Source: Marilutibacter spongiae
GTDB taxonomy: Bacteria > Pseudomonadota > Gammaproteobacteria > Xanthomonadales > Xanthomonadaceae
DNA length: 64,000 bases
Direction: 5' to 3'
NCBI RefSeq assembly: GCF_014145325.1
Contig: NZ_JACHTF010000003.1
Location: 124,001-188,000 of the forward strand
Under the pieces are notes generated by a model. That model made no database searches. It was not told where the DNA came from and was given only the letters and a program-made list of their open reading frames with translations. The position numbers were made by a program, and so were the translations under genes. How positions within the stretch are numbered: position 1 is the first letter of the stretch; each line of letters opens with the position of its first letter. Below are positions 19,176 to 27,571 of this stretch, in pieces.

Positions 19176-19789
19176 CGAACCCCCATTGCGTGTCGGGAAA
19201 GCTGTCTGCGGCACCCACGCCCGGAGCCCGCGCGTGGTGCATGCGGCGGCACAGGCCGATGGCCCGGCCACGCCCGCGTTCCCTGACAGTCATGGGCCCC
19301 CTTGCCCGTGCCATGACTGTGCCATCGCCCGGCGGCGGCGGCCAGTGGTGGGGCGATGGGTGGCTGCCCGCGCGCGGCACGCGGGTCGCCCCGGCCCCCG
19401 GGATGGCTTGCGGATCAATGGCTTGCCTTTGGATTGCTTTAGAAAAATTGAGTTCTTTTTAGCGGCGTGACGAGGTTTTGTCTTCGCCGATCCCTCCAAA
19501 TGCAGGCGAGCCATCGAGGCGGGCGCGGCGTCCAGGGCCCCGGCACGGCCGCGTGCACGCGCTGGCGACGATGGCTGAAGGCTGCTTGGGTCGCCCCCGG
19601 CAATGGGATGTGCAGGAGGGCGACGTCTTCAATGCGTGTCTGCGGCATTGTTGCCCGGCCCCCGCGGCCGGGCCTTCTTTCCGGCGGCTCCCGTCGAACG
19701 CACGCACCGGCGCCACCTGACTTCCGTCATGGCCGTGCTCGCGGCCCAGCCGCTACACTCCCGGGTCGAACAGCAGAAGGAGTGTGGGC
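19176..19789. other. Divergent intergenic region, regulator / S46 peptidase
   Basis: 614 bp with no convincing protein gene. An AT-rich patch at about 19425-19465 may hold promoters, and a terminator-like hairpin at 19653-19680 points rightward. The peptidase promoter is presumably between 19680 and 19780, but no clear boxes were found. Confidence 0.5.
19653..19680 (+). terminator. Orphan terminator-like hairpin
   Basis: GCCCGGCC and GGCCGGGC (8-bp stem, CCCGC loop) are followed by CTTCTTT. There is no annotated plus-strand gene upstream for it to terminate, which hints at a short untranslated transcript beginning near the AT-rich patch, or an attenuator in the peptidase leader. Confidence 0.45.
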
Positions 19790-21952
19790 ATGCGTTATGG
19801 GGTGTTGGCCGCGGCCATCGCATTGACTGGCCTGGTCGGATCCGCGGTGGCGGGCGAGGGCATGTGGGTACCGCAACAGCTGCCGGAGATCGCCAAGCCG
19901 CTGCGCAAGGCCGGCCTGAAGCTCAAGCCCGAGCAGCTGGCCAACCTGACCGGCGACCCGATGGGCGCGGTCGTCTCGCTGGGCGGCTGTACCGCCAGCT
20001 TCGTGTCGCCGCAGGGCCTGGTGGTCACCAACCACCATTGCGCGTACGGCGCCATCCAGCTGAACTCCACCCCCGAGCGCAACCTGATGGCCGAGGGCTT
20101 CAATGCCGCGACGCCGGCCGCCGAGGTTTCCGCCGGCCCCAACGCGCGCATCTACGCGCTCGACGACATCCAGGACGTCACCGACCGGGTGAAGGCCGCC
20201 ATCGGCGCCGCCCCGGATGCGCTGGGCCGCACCGAGGCGCTGGAGCGCATCGAGAAGCAGCTCGTCGCCCAGTGCGAGGCCGGCGAAGGCTTCCGCTGCC
20301 GCCTGTACAGCTTTTCCGGCGGCAACACCTATCGCCTGTTCCGCAACCTCGAGATCAAGGACGTGCGCCTGGTCTACGCGCCGCCCAGCAGCATCGGCAA
20401 CTACGGCGGCGAGGTCGACAACTGGATGTGGCCGCGCCACACCGGCGACTTCTCCTTCTATCGCGCCTACGTCGGCAAGGACGGCAAGCCCGCGGCCTAT
20501 GCCGAAGGCAACGTGCCCTACCAGCCCAGGCACTGGCTGAAGATCGCCAGCCGGCCGCTGGAAGCCGGCGATTTCGTCATGGTCGCGGGTTATCCCGGGC
20601 GCACGGCCCGTTATGCCCTGGCCGAGGAATTCGACGAGACCGCGAACTGGGCCTACCCGACGGTCGGCGCCCACTACAAGAAGCTCGTGGCCCTGGTCGA
20701 GGCCGCAGGCAAGCAGGACCCTTCGATCGAGGTCAAGTACGCGAGCACCATCCGGGGCTGGCAGAACGCGATGAAGAACTACGACGGCCAGCTCGAGGGC
20801 TTCCGCCGGACCCATGCCGCCGCGACCAAGCACGCCGGCGAAGCCGCGGTGCTGGAGTGGCTGCACGAGCAGGGCGACGAAGGCAAGGCCGCTCTCGAGG
20901 CGCACGCCACCCTGGTCGCACTGGACGAACAGGCCCGCGCCCAGCGCGACCGCGACCTGGTCCTGGGCCAACTGCGCCGGACCGGCACCATCGGCGCGGC
21001 GGTCCAGCTGTACCGCCTGGCGATCGAGCGCGACCGGCCCGACGCCGATCGCGAGCAGGGCTACCAGGACCGCGACCTGCCCGGCTTCGAGGGCGGCATG
21101 CGGCAGATGGAGCGTCGCTACGATCCGAAAATGGACCGCGAACTGCAGGCCTACTGGCTGCGCGAGTACGTGAAGCTGCCGGCCGACCAGCACGTCGAGG
21201 CGCTCGACGCCTGGCTGGGCGGCAACGACGAGAAGGCGATCGAGGGCGCACTCGACCGCCTGGCCAAGACCAACCTGGGCATCACCGAATACCGGCTGGG
21301 CCTGATGACGGCCGATCGGGCGGAGTTCGAGAAGAGCAAGGACCCGGCGATCGACCTCGCCGTCGCGGTCATGCCGACCCTGCTGGCGCTGGAACAGGAG
21401 GGCAAGGTGCGCGCGGGCGACGCGCTGCTGGCCCGCCCGGTCTACCTGCAGGCGGTGGCCGACTACAAGAAGAGCGAGGGCGAGTTCGTCTATCCCGACG
21501 CCAACTCCTCGCTGCGCATCACCTTCGGCAACGTCATGGGCTACACCAAGGTGGATGGTAGCAAGCAGGCGCCGTTCACCCGGCTCGAGGAGGTCGCGGC
21601 CAAGGCCACCGGCGAGGCGCCCTTCGATGCCCCGCAGGCCCTGCTCGACGCCATCGCGGCCAAGCGCTACGGCGGCCTGCAGGACAAGGACCTGGGTACC
21701 GTGCCGGTCAACTTCCTGTCCGACCTGGACATCACCGGCGGCAATTCCGGTTCGCCTGTCATGGACGCCCACGGCCAGCTCGTCGGCCTCGCGTTCGACG
21801 GCAACTGGGAGTCGGTGAGCAGCAACTGGGTGTTCGACCCGACGATGACGCGCATGATCGCGGTCGACCAGCGCTACATGCGCTGGATCATGCAGGAAGT
21901 CTTCCCGGCGCCGCAGATCCTGGCCGAGCTCGGGGTGCCGGCCAAGGACTGA
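19790..21952 (+). CDS. S46 family dipeptidyl-peptidase (DPP7/DPP11 type)
   Basis: 720 residues with a signal peptide (cut after VAG/GSAVA near 21-22), so periplasmic or secreted. The S46 chymotrypsin-like fold is shown by TNHHCAYGAIQ (catalytic His), DNWMWPRHTGDF (catalytic Asp) and TGGNSGSPVMD (Ser653), with a long helical insert between them. These enzymes remove dipeptides from the N-terminus of oligopeptides. The LAFDGNWE motif has Gly where Asp/Glu-specific DPP11 enzymes carry Arg, so a DPP7-like hydrophobic P1 preference is inferred. AAGGAG is 7 nt before ATG 19790; a GTG at 19784 is less well placed. Confidence 0.92.
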   Translation: MRYGVLAAAIALTGLVGSAVAGEGMWVPQQLPEIAKPLRKAGLKLKPEQLANLTGDPMGAVVSLGGCTASFVSPQGLVVTNHHCAYGAIQLNSTPERNLMAEGFNAATPAAEVSAGPNARIYALDDIQDVTDRVKAAIGAAPDALGRTEALERIEKQLVAQCEAGEGFRCRLYSFSGGNTYRLFRNLEIKDVRLVYAPPSSIGNYGGEVDNWMWPRHTGDFSFYRAYVGKDGKPAAYAEGNVPYQPRHWLKIASRPLEAGDFVMVAGYPGRTARYALAEEFDETANWAYPTVGAHYKKLVALVEAAGKQDPSIEVKYASTIRGWQNAMKNYDGQLEGFRRTHAAATKHAGEAAVLEWLHEQGDEGKAALEAHATLVALDEQARAQRDRDLVLGQLRRTGTIGAAVQLYRLAIERDRPDADREQGYQDRDLPGFEGGMRQMERRYDPKMDRELQAYWLREYVKLPADQHVEALDAWLGGNDEKAIEGALDRLAKTNLGITEYRLGLMTADRAEFEKSKDPAIDLAVAVMPTLLALEQEGKVRAGDALLARPVYLQAVADYKKSEGEFVYPDANSSLRITFGNVMGYTKVDGSKQAPFTRLEEVAAKATGEAPFDAPQALLDAIAAKRYGGLQDKDLGTVPVNFLSDLDITGGNSGSPVMDAHGQLVGLAFDGNWESVSSNWVFDPTMTRMIAVDQRYMRWIMQEVFPAPQILAELGVPAKD

Positions 21953-21972
21953 ACCGCACCGGCGGCGAAGAC

Positions 21973-22009
21973 GACTGCAACGGGCCGGCATCGCCGGCCC
22001 GTTGCAGTC
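21973..22009. terminator. Perfect 17-bp hairpin after the S46 peptidase
   Basis: GACTGCAACGGGCCGGC pairs fully with its complement across an ATC loop, 20 bp after the stop. It lacks a T-tract, so it may stabilise the mRNA 3' end or act with Rho rather than as a classical terminator. Confidence 0.6.
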
Positions 22010-22057
22010 TGGAAGAGCCGGGCGTTCAAGAGGGGGGCGTTACCGCCGGCCCGCGAT

Positions 22058-22225
22058 TCAGGCGTGGTGGGACATGCCGGCCTGTGCGCCGCCGGTGCCC
22101 AGGCAGCGTCGCCCCGCGCGCACGCCGGCCTGGACCAGGCGCACCGCGCCATAGCCGAGCAGCAGCAGGGCCGACGCCAGGCACAGCAGGACGGGGCTGT
22201 GGGCCAGCATGGAATCCAGGATCAT
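22058..22225 (-). CDS. Candidate 55-residue single-TM small protein
   Basis: The ORF runs ATG to TGA with GGAGG about 10 nt upstream of the start. It encodes MILDSMLAHSPV, a strong TM helix (about 12-30, LLCLASALLLLGYGAVRLV), then an Arg-rich segment and a Gly/His tail with one Cys. Positive residues follow the helix, predicting N-out/C-in. It sits between the convergent S46 gene and serA, alone on its strand. I do not recognise it. Confidence 0.5.
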   Translation of the reverse strand: MILDSMLAHSPVLLCLASALLLLGYGAVRLVQAGVRAGRRCLGTGGAQAGMSHHA

Positions 22226-22321
22226 GGCCGCGGTGCCTCCATGCCTCGAGCTTACGCCTCGGGGCGCCTGACTGCACGTGCCGCAATGGCGGCGGCCGGG
22301 GAGTGGTTTCGGAGGTAACGG

Positions 22322-22349
22322 TTGCGCGCCGGGTGGACTCTGCTAGTCT
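22322..22349 (+). promoter_or_regulatory. Candidate serA promoter
   Basis: TTGCGC (22322-22327) and TAGTCT (22344-22349) are separated by 16 bp. It predicts a leader of about 165 nt. Confidence 0.4.
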
Positions 22350-22436
22350 TGCCGGCATCGCGGATTCCCATGCCAGCCGGCCCCGTTTCCCGATCAGTGG
22401 CAGCAATGCCCGACCTGCAGCGTGTCGCAGGTCCCC

Positions 22437-22454
22437 CCGCACCCTTCGGTGCGG
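22437..22454 (+). other. Hairpin in the serA leader
   Basis: CCGCACC-CTTC-GGTGCGG, a 7-bp stem with tetraloop. It is preceded by a weaker 5-bp stem (CCTGC...GCAGG). No known riboswitch pattern was recognised. Confidence 0.4.
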
Positions 22455-22519
22455 CGTCTCCATCCGAAGTGCCGGCTGCATGCGGACTCCGCGGGTTTCC
22501 CTACCCACTGGAGCATGCA

Positions 22520-24085
22520 ATGAAAGTCCTGGCCTGTGATGGCATCCATGAAGACGGCCTGATCCTGTTCCGCGACGCGGGATGGGAGGTGGAAGTCGCC
22601 CCCGAACCGATCAAGGATCCCGACGCGCTCGCCGCCAGGCTGGCGGATTTCGACGCGATCCTGGTGCGCTCGGCCACCAAGGTGCCGGCCAAGGCCCTGG
22701 CCCAGGCCGACAAGCTCAAGGTGATCGGTCGCGCCGGCGCCGGCGTCGACACGATCGACGTGGACGCGGCGACCGCCCGCGGCATCGCGGTCATGAACGC
22801 CCCCGACGGCAACACCCTGGCGGCCGCCGAGCATGCGATCTCGCTGCTGTTCGCGCTGGCGCGCCACATCCCGCGGGCCGATGCCGGCATGAAGGCGGGC
22901 GGCTGGCCGAAGGCCGGCCTGACCGGGTTCGAGCTGGAGGGCAAGAAGCTCGGCGTGATCGGCCTGGGGCGCATCGGCAGCACGGTGGCGCGCAAGGCCG
23001 CCGGCATCGGCATGGAAGTCGCCGCGCACGATCCCTTCCTGCCGGCCGCCGCGGCCGCCAAGGGCAGCGTGAAGCTCAAGAGCCTGGACGAACTGCTGGC
23101 CTGGGCCGACATCATTACCCTGCACATCCCGCGCACCAAGGAGACCACCAACCTGCTGTCGGAAGCGCGCATGCGCACGATGAAGAAGGGCGCCTACCTC
23201 ATCAACGCCGCCCGCGGCGGCCTGGTCGACGAGGGCGCGCTGATCCAGCTGCTCGACGAGGACCACCTCGCCGGCGCGGCACTGGACACCTTCGTGACCG
23301 AACCGCTTCAGGCCGAGTCGCCGCTGCGCGCCCATCCGCGGCTGATCCTGACCCCGCACCTGGGCGCGTCGACCAGCGAGGCCCAGCAGGCGGTCAGCAC
23401 CATCCTGGCCCGCCAGATCATCGATTTCGTCGCCACCGGTGCGGTCGCCGGCTGCGTCAACCTGCCGCCGCTGACCGCCGAGGCGGCGCGCGAGGTCGGG
23501 CCTTGGATGCCGCTGATGTCCTCGCTGGGGCGACTGGCCTCGCGCCTGGTCCCGGCGCCCACGCGCCTGCACATCACCTACGCCGGCCGCACCGACGCGC
23601 TCGACACCCGGCCGCTGACGCGCCTGCTCGTCGCTGCGCTGATGGGCACGGCGTCGGGCCGGGTGACCCCGGTGAACGCGCTGCAGGAAGCCGCCGCGCG
23701 CGGCCTGACCGTGGCCGAGACGGTCGGCGGCGACAGCGACGGCTTCGACCGCCTGCTGCGCCTGCGCATCGAGAGCGACGAGCGTACCCGCGAAGTGGAG
23801 GCGACCCTGCATCGCGGGCCCCGAGTGGTGCGCCTGGATGGCGTCGAGATCGAGTTCGACCCGGCCGCGCCGGTGTTGCTGATGCGAAACGAGGACCGCC
23901 CGGGCATGATCGGCACCGTGGGTTCGAAGTTGGGCGCGGCGGGCGTGAACATCGTCAACTTCGCGCTCGGCGCCGCCGGCGACGGCCAGGCCCGGGCGGC
24001 GATCACCGTCGACCGTCCGGTGACCGACGAGGAACTCGCGGCCCTGGCCGCGACTCCCGGCATCCTCTCGCTGAGGCAGGTCTGA
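22520..24085 (+). CDS. serA: D-3-phosphoglycerate dehydrogenase
   Basis: A 521-residue long-form (type I, M. tuberculosis-like) PGDH. It carries the N-terminal substrate-binding domain, an NAD Rossmann motif VIGLGRIGS (146-154), the catalytic Arg232 in NAARGGLVDE and His280 in LTPHLGA. An allosteric substrate-binding domain (about 315-440) and a C-terminal ACT domain (about 449-521, LLMRNEDRPGMIGTVG) follow. It makes 3-phosphohydroxypyruvate for serine synthesis and is probably feedback-inhibited through the ACT domain. The start MKVLACDG at 22520 has GGAG 6-8 nt upstream; the frame stays open to 22322 but that part is leader. It overlaps the next gene by 1 nt. Confidence 0.93.
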   Translation: MKVLACDGIHEDGLILFRDAGWEVEVAPEPIKDPDALAARLADFDAILVRSATKVPAKALAQADKLKVIGRAGAGVDTIDVDAATARGIAVMNAPDGNTLAAAEHAISLLFALARHIPRADAGMKAGGWPKAGLTGFELEGKKLGVIGLGRIGSTVARKAAGIGMEVAAHDPFLPAAAAAKGSVKLKSLDELLAWADIITLHIPRTKETTNLLSEARMRTMKKGAYLINAARGGLVDEGALIQLLDEDHLAGAALDTFVTEPLQAESPLRAHPRLILTPHLGASTSEAQQAVSTILARQIIDFVATGAVAGCVNLPPLTAEAAREVGPWMPLMSSLGRLASRLVPAPTRLHITYAGRTDALDTRPLTRLLVAALMGTASGRVTPVNALQEAAARGLTVAETVGGDSDGFDRLLRLRIESDERTREVEATLHRGPRVVRLDGVEIEFDPAAPVLLMRNEDRPGMIGTVGSKLGAAGVNIVNFALGAAGDGQARAAITVDRPVTDEELAALAATPGILSLRQV

Positions 24086-24732
24086 TGCGCGTCCTGCTTG
24101 CCCGCCACGGGGAGACGCCGTGGAACGCCGAAGGTCGCTACCAGGGCCAGGAAGACATCCCGCTGTCGCCGGTTGGCGAAGCGCAGGCGCGGGCGCTGGG
24201 CCAGCGCCTGCGCGATGCCGACATCACCCGCGCGGTGGCCTCGCCGCTGGCACGCGCGCGGCTCACGGCGGAACTCGCGCTCGACGGGCGCTCGGGCATG
24301 CTGGAAACCGACCCGGGCCTGATGGAGATCGGCCACGGCGACTGGGAAGGGCTGCTGGCCAGCGAGATCCATGCGCGCGATCCCGAGCGCCTGCAGGCCT
24401 GGCGCGAGGCCCCCGAGACGGTGCAGATGCCCGGCGAGGGCGGTGAGTCGCTGCGGCAGGTGTTCGACCGCGCCTGGCCGGCACTGAAGCGCGCGGGGGA
24501 TGGGCTGGGGACGGACGACACCCTGCTGGTGGTCGCCCACGACGCCGTCAACCGGGTGATCCTGTGCCACCTGCTGGGCATCCCGTTCAATCGGCTGTGG
24601 ACCTTCCGCCAGGCCCCGACGACGCTCAACCTGCTGGAGGGCGACAGCGTCGAGCGCCTGGACATCGTGCGCCTGAACGATTGCAGCCACCACACCGCCC
24701 TGTTCGGCGAAGCGGTGCACCGGGCCCTTTGA
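24085..24732 (+). CDS. Histidine phosphatase (PGM-like), possible phosphoserine phosphatase
   Basis: A 215-residue cytosolic phosphatase of the cofactor-dependent phosphoglycerate mutase-like branch. The phosphohistidine motif ARHGET is at residues 6-11, the Glu motif MEIGHGDWEG near 80, and the second His is His152 in VVAHDAVNR. Its start overlaps the serA stop (TGATG), so the two are translationally coupled. Metal-independent phosphoserine phosphatases (iPSP) belong to this family. The coupling to serA suggests serine biosynthesis, but a CobC-like or general sugar phosphatase role is not excluded. Confidence 0.85.
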   Translation: MRVLLARHGETPWNAEGRYQGQEDIPLSPVGEAQARALGQRLRDADITRAVASPLARARLTAELALDGRSGMLETDPGLMEIGHGDWEGLLASEIHARDPERLQAWREAPETVQMPGEGGESLRQVFDRAWPALKRAGDGLGTDDTLLVVAHDAVNRVILCHLLGIPFNRLWTFRQAPTTLNLLEGDSVERLDIVRLNDCSHHTALFGEAVHRAL

Positions 24733-24749
24733 GGGCGGGAGGCGGAAGG

Positions 24750-24779
24750 GCGGAAGCCACGCGCTGGCGTGGCTTCCGC
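24750..24779. terminator. Bidirectional terminator-like hairpin
   Basis: GCGGAAGCCACGC and GCGTGGCTTCCGC, a 13-bp perfect stem with a GCTG loop between two convergent genes. There is no strong T-tract on either side. Confidence 0.65.
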
Positions 24780-24789
24780 GGGGTCGCGC

Positions 24790-25008
24790 TTACGGCAGGT
24801 TGCAGAACAGCTGGCCGTTGGCCAGCGAGTTGGCGGTCCGCGTCCCGCTGTAGCTGAAGACGCCGTCGCAGCTCACCGAATAGGTGCCGACCACGTTGCC
24901 GTCGGCATCCAGGTAGACGCCCAGCTCGCCGTTCCTCGGTTTCGCCATGGCCACGCCGGCGGCAATGGCGAGAACGAGTCCGAGTCCGAGCATCACTTTC
25001 ATACGCAT
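24790..25008 (-). CDS. Small exported protein (DUF6289-like?)
   Basis: A 72-residue precursor. The signal peptide is MRMKVMLGLGLVLAIAAGVAMA, and the mature part of about 50 residues contains VYLDADGNVVGTYSVSCDG and ends FCNLP, with two Cys that could form a disulphide. It resembles small exported xanthomonad proteins with DxxGNVVG segments, possibly DUF6289; this is from memory and uncertain. AAGGAG lies 8 nt before ATG 25008. The frame extends to 25215, but that part is not coding in style. Function unknown. Confidence 0.65.
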   Translation of the reverse strand: MRMKVMLGLGLVLAIAAGVAMAKPRNGELGVYLDADGNVVGTYSVSCDGVFSYSGTRTANSLANGQLFCNLP

Positions 25009-25229
25009 GGCATTCGCTCCTTGTATCGGGGATGTTCCCCGGGAATCCAGGTGTCGGCAGGCCGACACGGCATTCTTGGTCGCCGCCGGCGGCAGGCGTG
25101 TAAAGAACGGGTGAGCGTTGCGGCATTTCGGCGCCGCGATGCCCGATGTGTGCGGCATCGTCCATAATTCCCGTGAACCCGGTGCAATCCGCACTGCGAA
25201 CTGCGCCTTTTTCATTCACGGAGTTGAAC

Positions 25230-26492
25230 GTGCCAACGCTTGCCGAGTGGCTGGAGCGCATCGAGCGCCAGCATCCCCGGGCCATCGACATGGGACTCGA
25301 GCGCGTGGCGGAGGTGGCCGCCCGGATGGCGCTGTCCCGGCCGGCCGCCCGCGTGGTCACCGTGGCCGGGACCAACGGCAAGGGATCGACGGTCGCGTTC
25401 ATCGAGGCCATCGTCCGCGCCGCCGGCCTGTCGGTCGGCGCCTACACCTCGCCGCACCTGCTCGCCTACAACGAGCGCGTGCGCATCAACGGCATCGATG
25501 CCGCGGATGCCGACCTTGTCGAGGCCTTCGAAGCGGTGGAGGCCGCGCGCGGCGCGACGACGCTGACCTATTTCGAGCATGGCACGCTCGCCGCGCTGTG
25601 GCTGTTCGAGCGCGCGGGACTGGACCTGGCCATCCTCGAGGTCGGCCTGGGCGGTCGCCTGGACGCCACCAACATCGTCGATCCCGACGTGGCCGTCGTC
25701 ACCACCGTCGACCTGGACCACCAGGCCTGGCTCGGCGAGGACCGCGAGCGCATCGGACACGAGAAGGCCGGCATCGCGCGCGCCTGGAAACCGCTGGTGA
25801 TCGGCGACGACGACCCGCCCTCCAGCGTGCTCCGGCATGCCTATGCCGTCGGCGCCCCGGCGATCCGGGTGGGCTGCGATTTCTTCTTCGAGCCTCCCGC
25901 CGGCGACGCGGCGTCCTGGTCGTGGCGCGAAGTGGGCTGCGAACTCGAACTGCCCTTGCCGCCCCTGGCGGCACCGGTGCAACTGCGCAACGCCGCCGTG
26001 GCGATCGCCGCGGTCCGCGCGCTGGACCTGCCGGTGGCCGCGCAGGACATCGAGCGGGGCGTGGCGACGGCTTCCGTCGCCGGTCGCCTGCAGCGCTTCG
26101 AACGCGAAGGCGTCGAGGTGCTGGTCGATGTGGGCCACAATCCGCAGGCGGCCGCGGCCCTGGCGGACTTCCTGGCCATCGGCGACGCGGGCGGGGCCGT
26201 GCACGCGGTCTACGCGGCGCTCGACGACAAGGACGTCGCTGGCGTGGTCTCGGCGCTGGCGGGCCGGGTGGGACGGTGGTACCTCGCCGGACTCGAGGAT
26301 GCCGGCCCCCGAGGCCAGACCGTCGACGCGCTGGCCGAGCGCCTGGCCGGTACCGCGGCCGGACAGGCATCGCGCCATCCGGGCGTCGACGCGGCGCTGG
26401 CGGCCGCGCTGGCGGCCGCGGTGCCGGGCGACCGTGTACTGGCGTTCGGGTCCTTCCACACGGCGGCCGCGGCCCTGGCGGCGCTGGGCTGA
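25230..26492 (+). CDS. folC: Bifunctional folylpolyglutamate synthase/dihydrofolate synthase
   Basis: A 420-residue Mur-ligase-family enzyme. It adds glutamate to dihydropteroate and to folates. The P-loop TVAGTNGKGST is at residues 44-54, the FPGS/DHFS motif LEVGLGGRLDATNIV follows, then HEKAGI and the C-terminal VDVGHNPQA motif. GTG 25230 with GGAG 6 nt upstream is chosen; the in-frame ATG at 25146 adds 28 unlikely residues. It starts the conserved cluster folC-dedD-cvpA-purF. Confidence 0.92.
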   Translation: MPTLAEWLERIERQHPRAIDMGLERVAEVAARMALSRPAARVVTVAGTNGKGSTVAFIEAIVRAAGLSVGAYTSPHLLAYNERVRINGIDAADADLVEAFEAVEAARGATTLTYFEHGTLAALWLFERAGLDLAILEVGLGGRLDATNIVDPDVAVVTTVDLDHQAWLGEDRERIGHEKAGIARAWKPLVIGDDDPPSSVLRHAYAVGAPAIRVGCDFFFEPPAGDAASWSWREVGCELELPLPPLAAPVQLRNAAVAIAAVRALDLPVAAQDIERGVATASVAGRLQRFEREGVEVLVDVGHNPQAAAALADFLAIGDAGGAVHAVYAALDDKDVAGVVSALAGRVGRWYLAGLEDAGPRGQTVDALAERLAGTAAGQASRHPGVDAALAAALAAAVPGDRVLAFGSFHTAAAALAALG

Positions 26493-26559
26493 GGCCGCCA
26501 CGGCATGCGTGGGATGAACGAAGCGCCGCCGCCCGCTCGGGTCGCGGCGCCGGCGAGGG

Positions 26560-26565
26560 TATAAT
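26560..26565 (+). promoter_or_regulatory. -10 box upstream of dedD
   Basis: A consensus TATAAT, 34 bp before the dedD ATG, giving a leader of about 27 nt for the dedD-cvpA-purF unit. Confidence 0.6.
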
Positions 26566-26598
26566 CGCGCCGCGACACGCCTTCGGCCTGCGAGACCC

Positions 26599-27528
26599 AT
26601 GGAACCAGCCCTGAAACAGCGCTTGATCGGTGCGATCGTCCTGGTCGCGCTCGCCGTGATTTTCCTGCCCATGCTCATCAAGGGCCCTGCGCCCGAGAGC
26701 GGCGTGGCCGACCTGCCGCTGGACATGCCCGACGCGCCCCAGGGCGGGTTCGAGACCCGCGAACTGCCGCTGGTGACCCCGGGCGCCACGCCCGAGGGGG
26801 GCGCCGTGGGCATGTCGACCGATGGCGCGTTGCCCACGGTCGACACCCGCGACGCCGCCGCACAGGCGCCGGAGGGCGCACTGCCGGCAACGACCGCCGG
26901 TGGCGACTACGCGCTGGGCTTCGGCACCTACGCCAGCAGCCAGGATGCGGCGCGGGTCATCAAGGTCCTGGGCGACAAGGGGCTGCCCGGCTTCCAGGAC
27001 ACCATCGAGGGCGCCGACAAGCGCACCCTGTACCGCGTACGCATCGGGCCCTACGCGACCCGCGAGGAGGCCGAGGCCGCGCGGGTGGTGGCCGCCGGCG
27101 TCAATCCGCAGGTCGACGTCCGGGTGATCGTGCTCGATGCCGACGCCGCGGAACCCGCGCCGCCGGTCGCCGCAAAGCCCGAGCCCGAGCCGCAGGCGCC
27201 CAGCCCGGCGACCCCGGTCGCGACCGCACCGGCGACGCCCGCGCCGGCGCCGAAGAAGCCCGAACCGCCCAAGCCGGTGCCTTCTGCCCCCAGTGTGGGG
27301 TTCGCGGTGCAACTGGCTGCCTTCAGCCACGCCGAGGATGCGGCGAAGCTGCGCGACCGCGCCCGGGCCGCGGGCTTCAGCGCCTTCATCGAATCGGTCG
27401 ATACCGACAAGGGCACCCTGAGCCGCGTGCGGGTCGGGCCGGTCGCCGACCGCGCCGAGGCCGAGGCGCTCAAGGCGCAGCTGGCCGCGCGCCTGGGCAT
27501 CAGCGGCATCGTGCAAACGCATCCCTGA
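26599..27528 (+). CDS. dedD: DedD-like SPOR protein with two SPOR domains
   Basis: 309 residues. The short cytoplasmic N-terminus MEPALKQRLIGA and a TM helix (about 8-26, AIVLVALAVIFLPMLI) match DedD. The periplasmic part has an acidic/Pro linker, a first SPOR-like domain (about 100-180; YALGFGTYASSQDAARVIKVL, YRVRIGPYATREEAEAA), a Pro/Ala-rich spacer, and a second SPOR domain (about 232-308; VQLAAFSHAEDAAKLRD, RVRVGPVADRAEAEAL). SPOR domains bind denuded septal glycan strands. E. coli DedD has one, so the tandem arrangement is unusual. Confidence 0.88.
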   Translation: MEPALKQRLIGAIVLVALAVIFLPMLIKGPAPESGVADLPLDMPDAPQGGFETRELPLVTPGATPEGGAVGMSTDGALPTVDTRDAAAQAPEGALPATTAGGDYALGFGTYASSQDAARVIKVLGDKGLPGFQDTIEGADKRTLYRVRIGPYATREEAEAARVVAAGVNPQVDVRVIVLDADAAEPAPPVAAKPEPEPQAPSPATPVATAPATPAPAPKKPEPPKPVPSAPSVGFAVQLAAFSHAEDAAKLRDRARAAGFSAFIESVDTDKGTLSRVRVGPVADRAEAEALKAQLAARLGISGIVQTHP

Positions 27529-27571
27529 TGGCATCGATCCAGCGGACAGGCGCGGGCGAGGCGGGCAGGGC

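Noticed and set aside
16101-19286. A plus-strand open frame of about 1060 codons.
   Set aside because: It is antisense to the tdh start and the whole winged-helix/TPR gene; its composition (Arg, Gly, Gln, His runs) is that of a high-GC shadow frame, with no recognisable domain.
19603-21561. A second plus-strand frame overlapping the S46 peptidase.
   Set aside because: It is in a shifted frame within a gene with clear catalytic motifs.
22322-22519. Longer SerA N-terminus.
   Set aside because: The extra 66 residues match no PGDH; the segment behaves as a promoter and structured leader.
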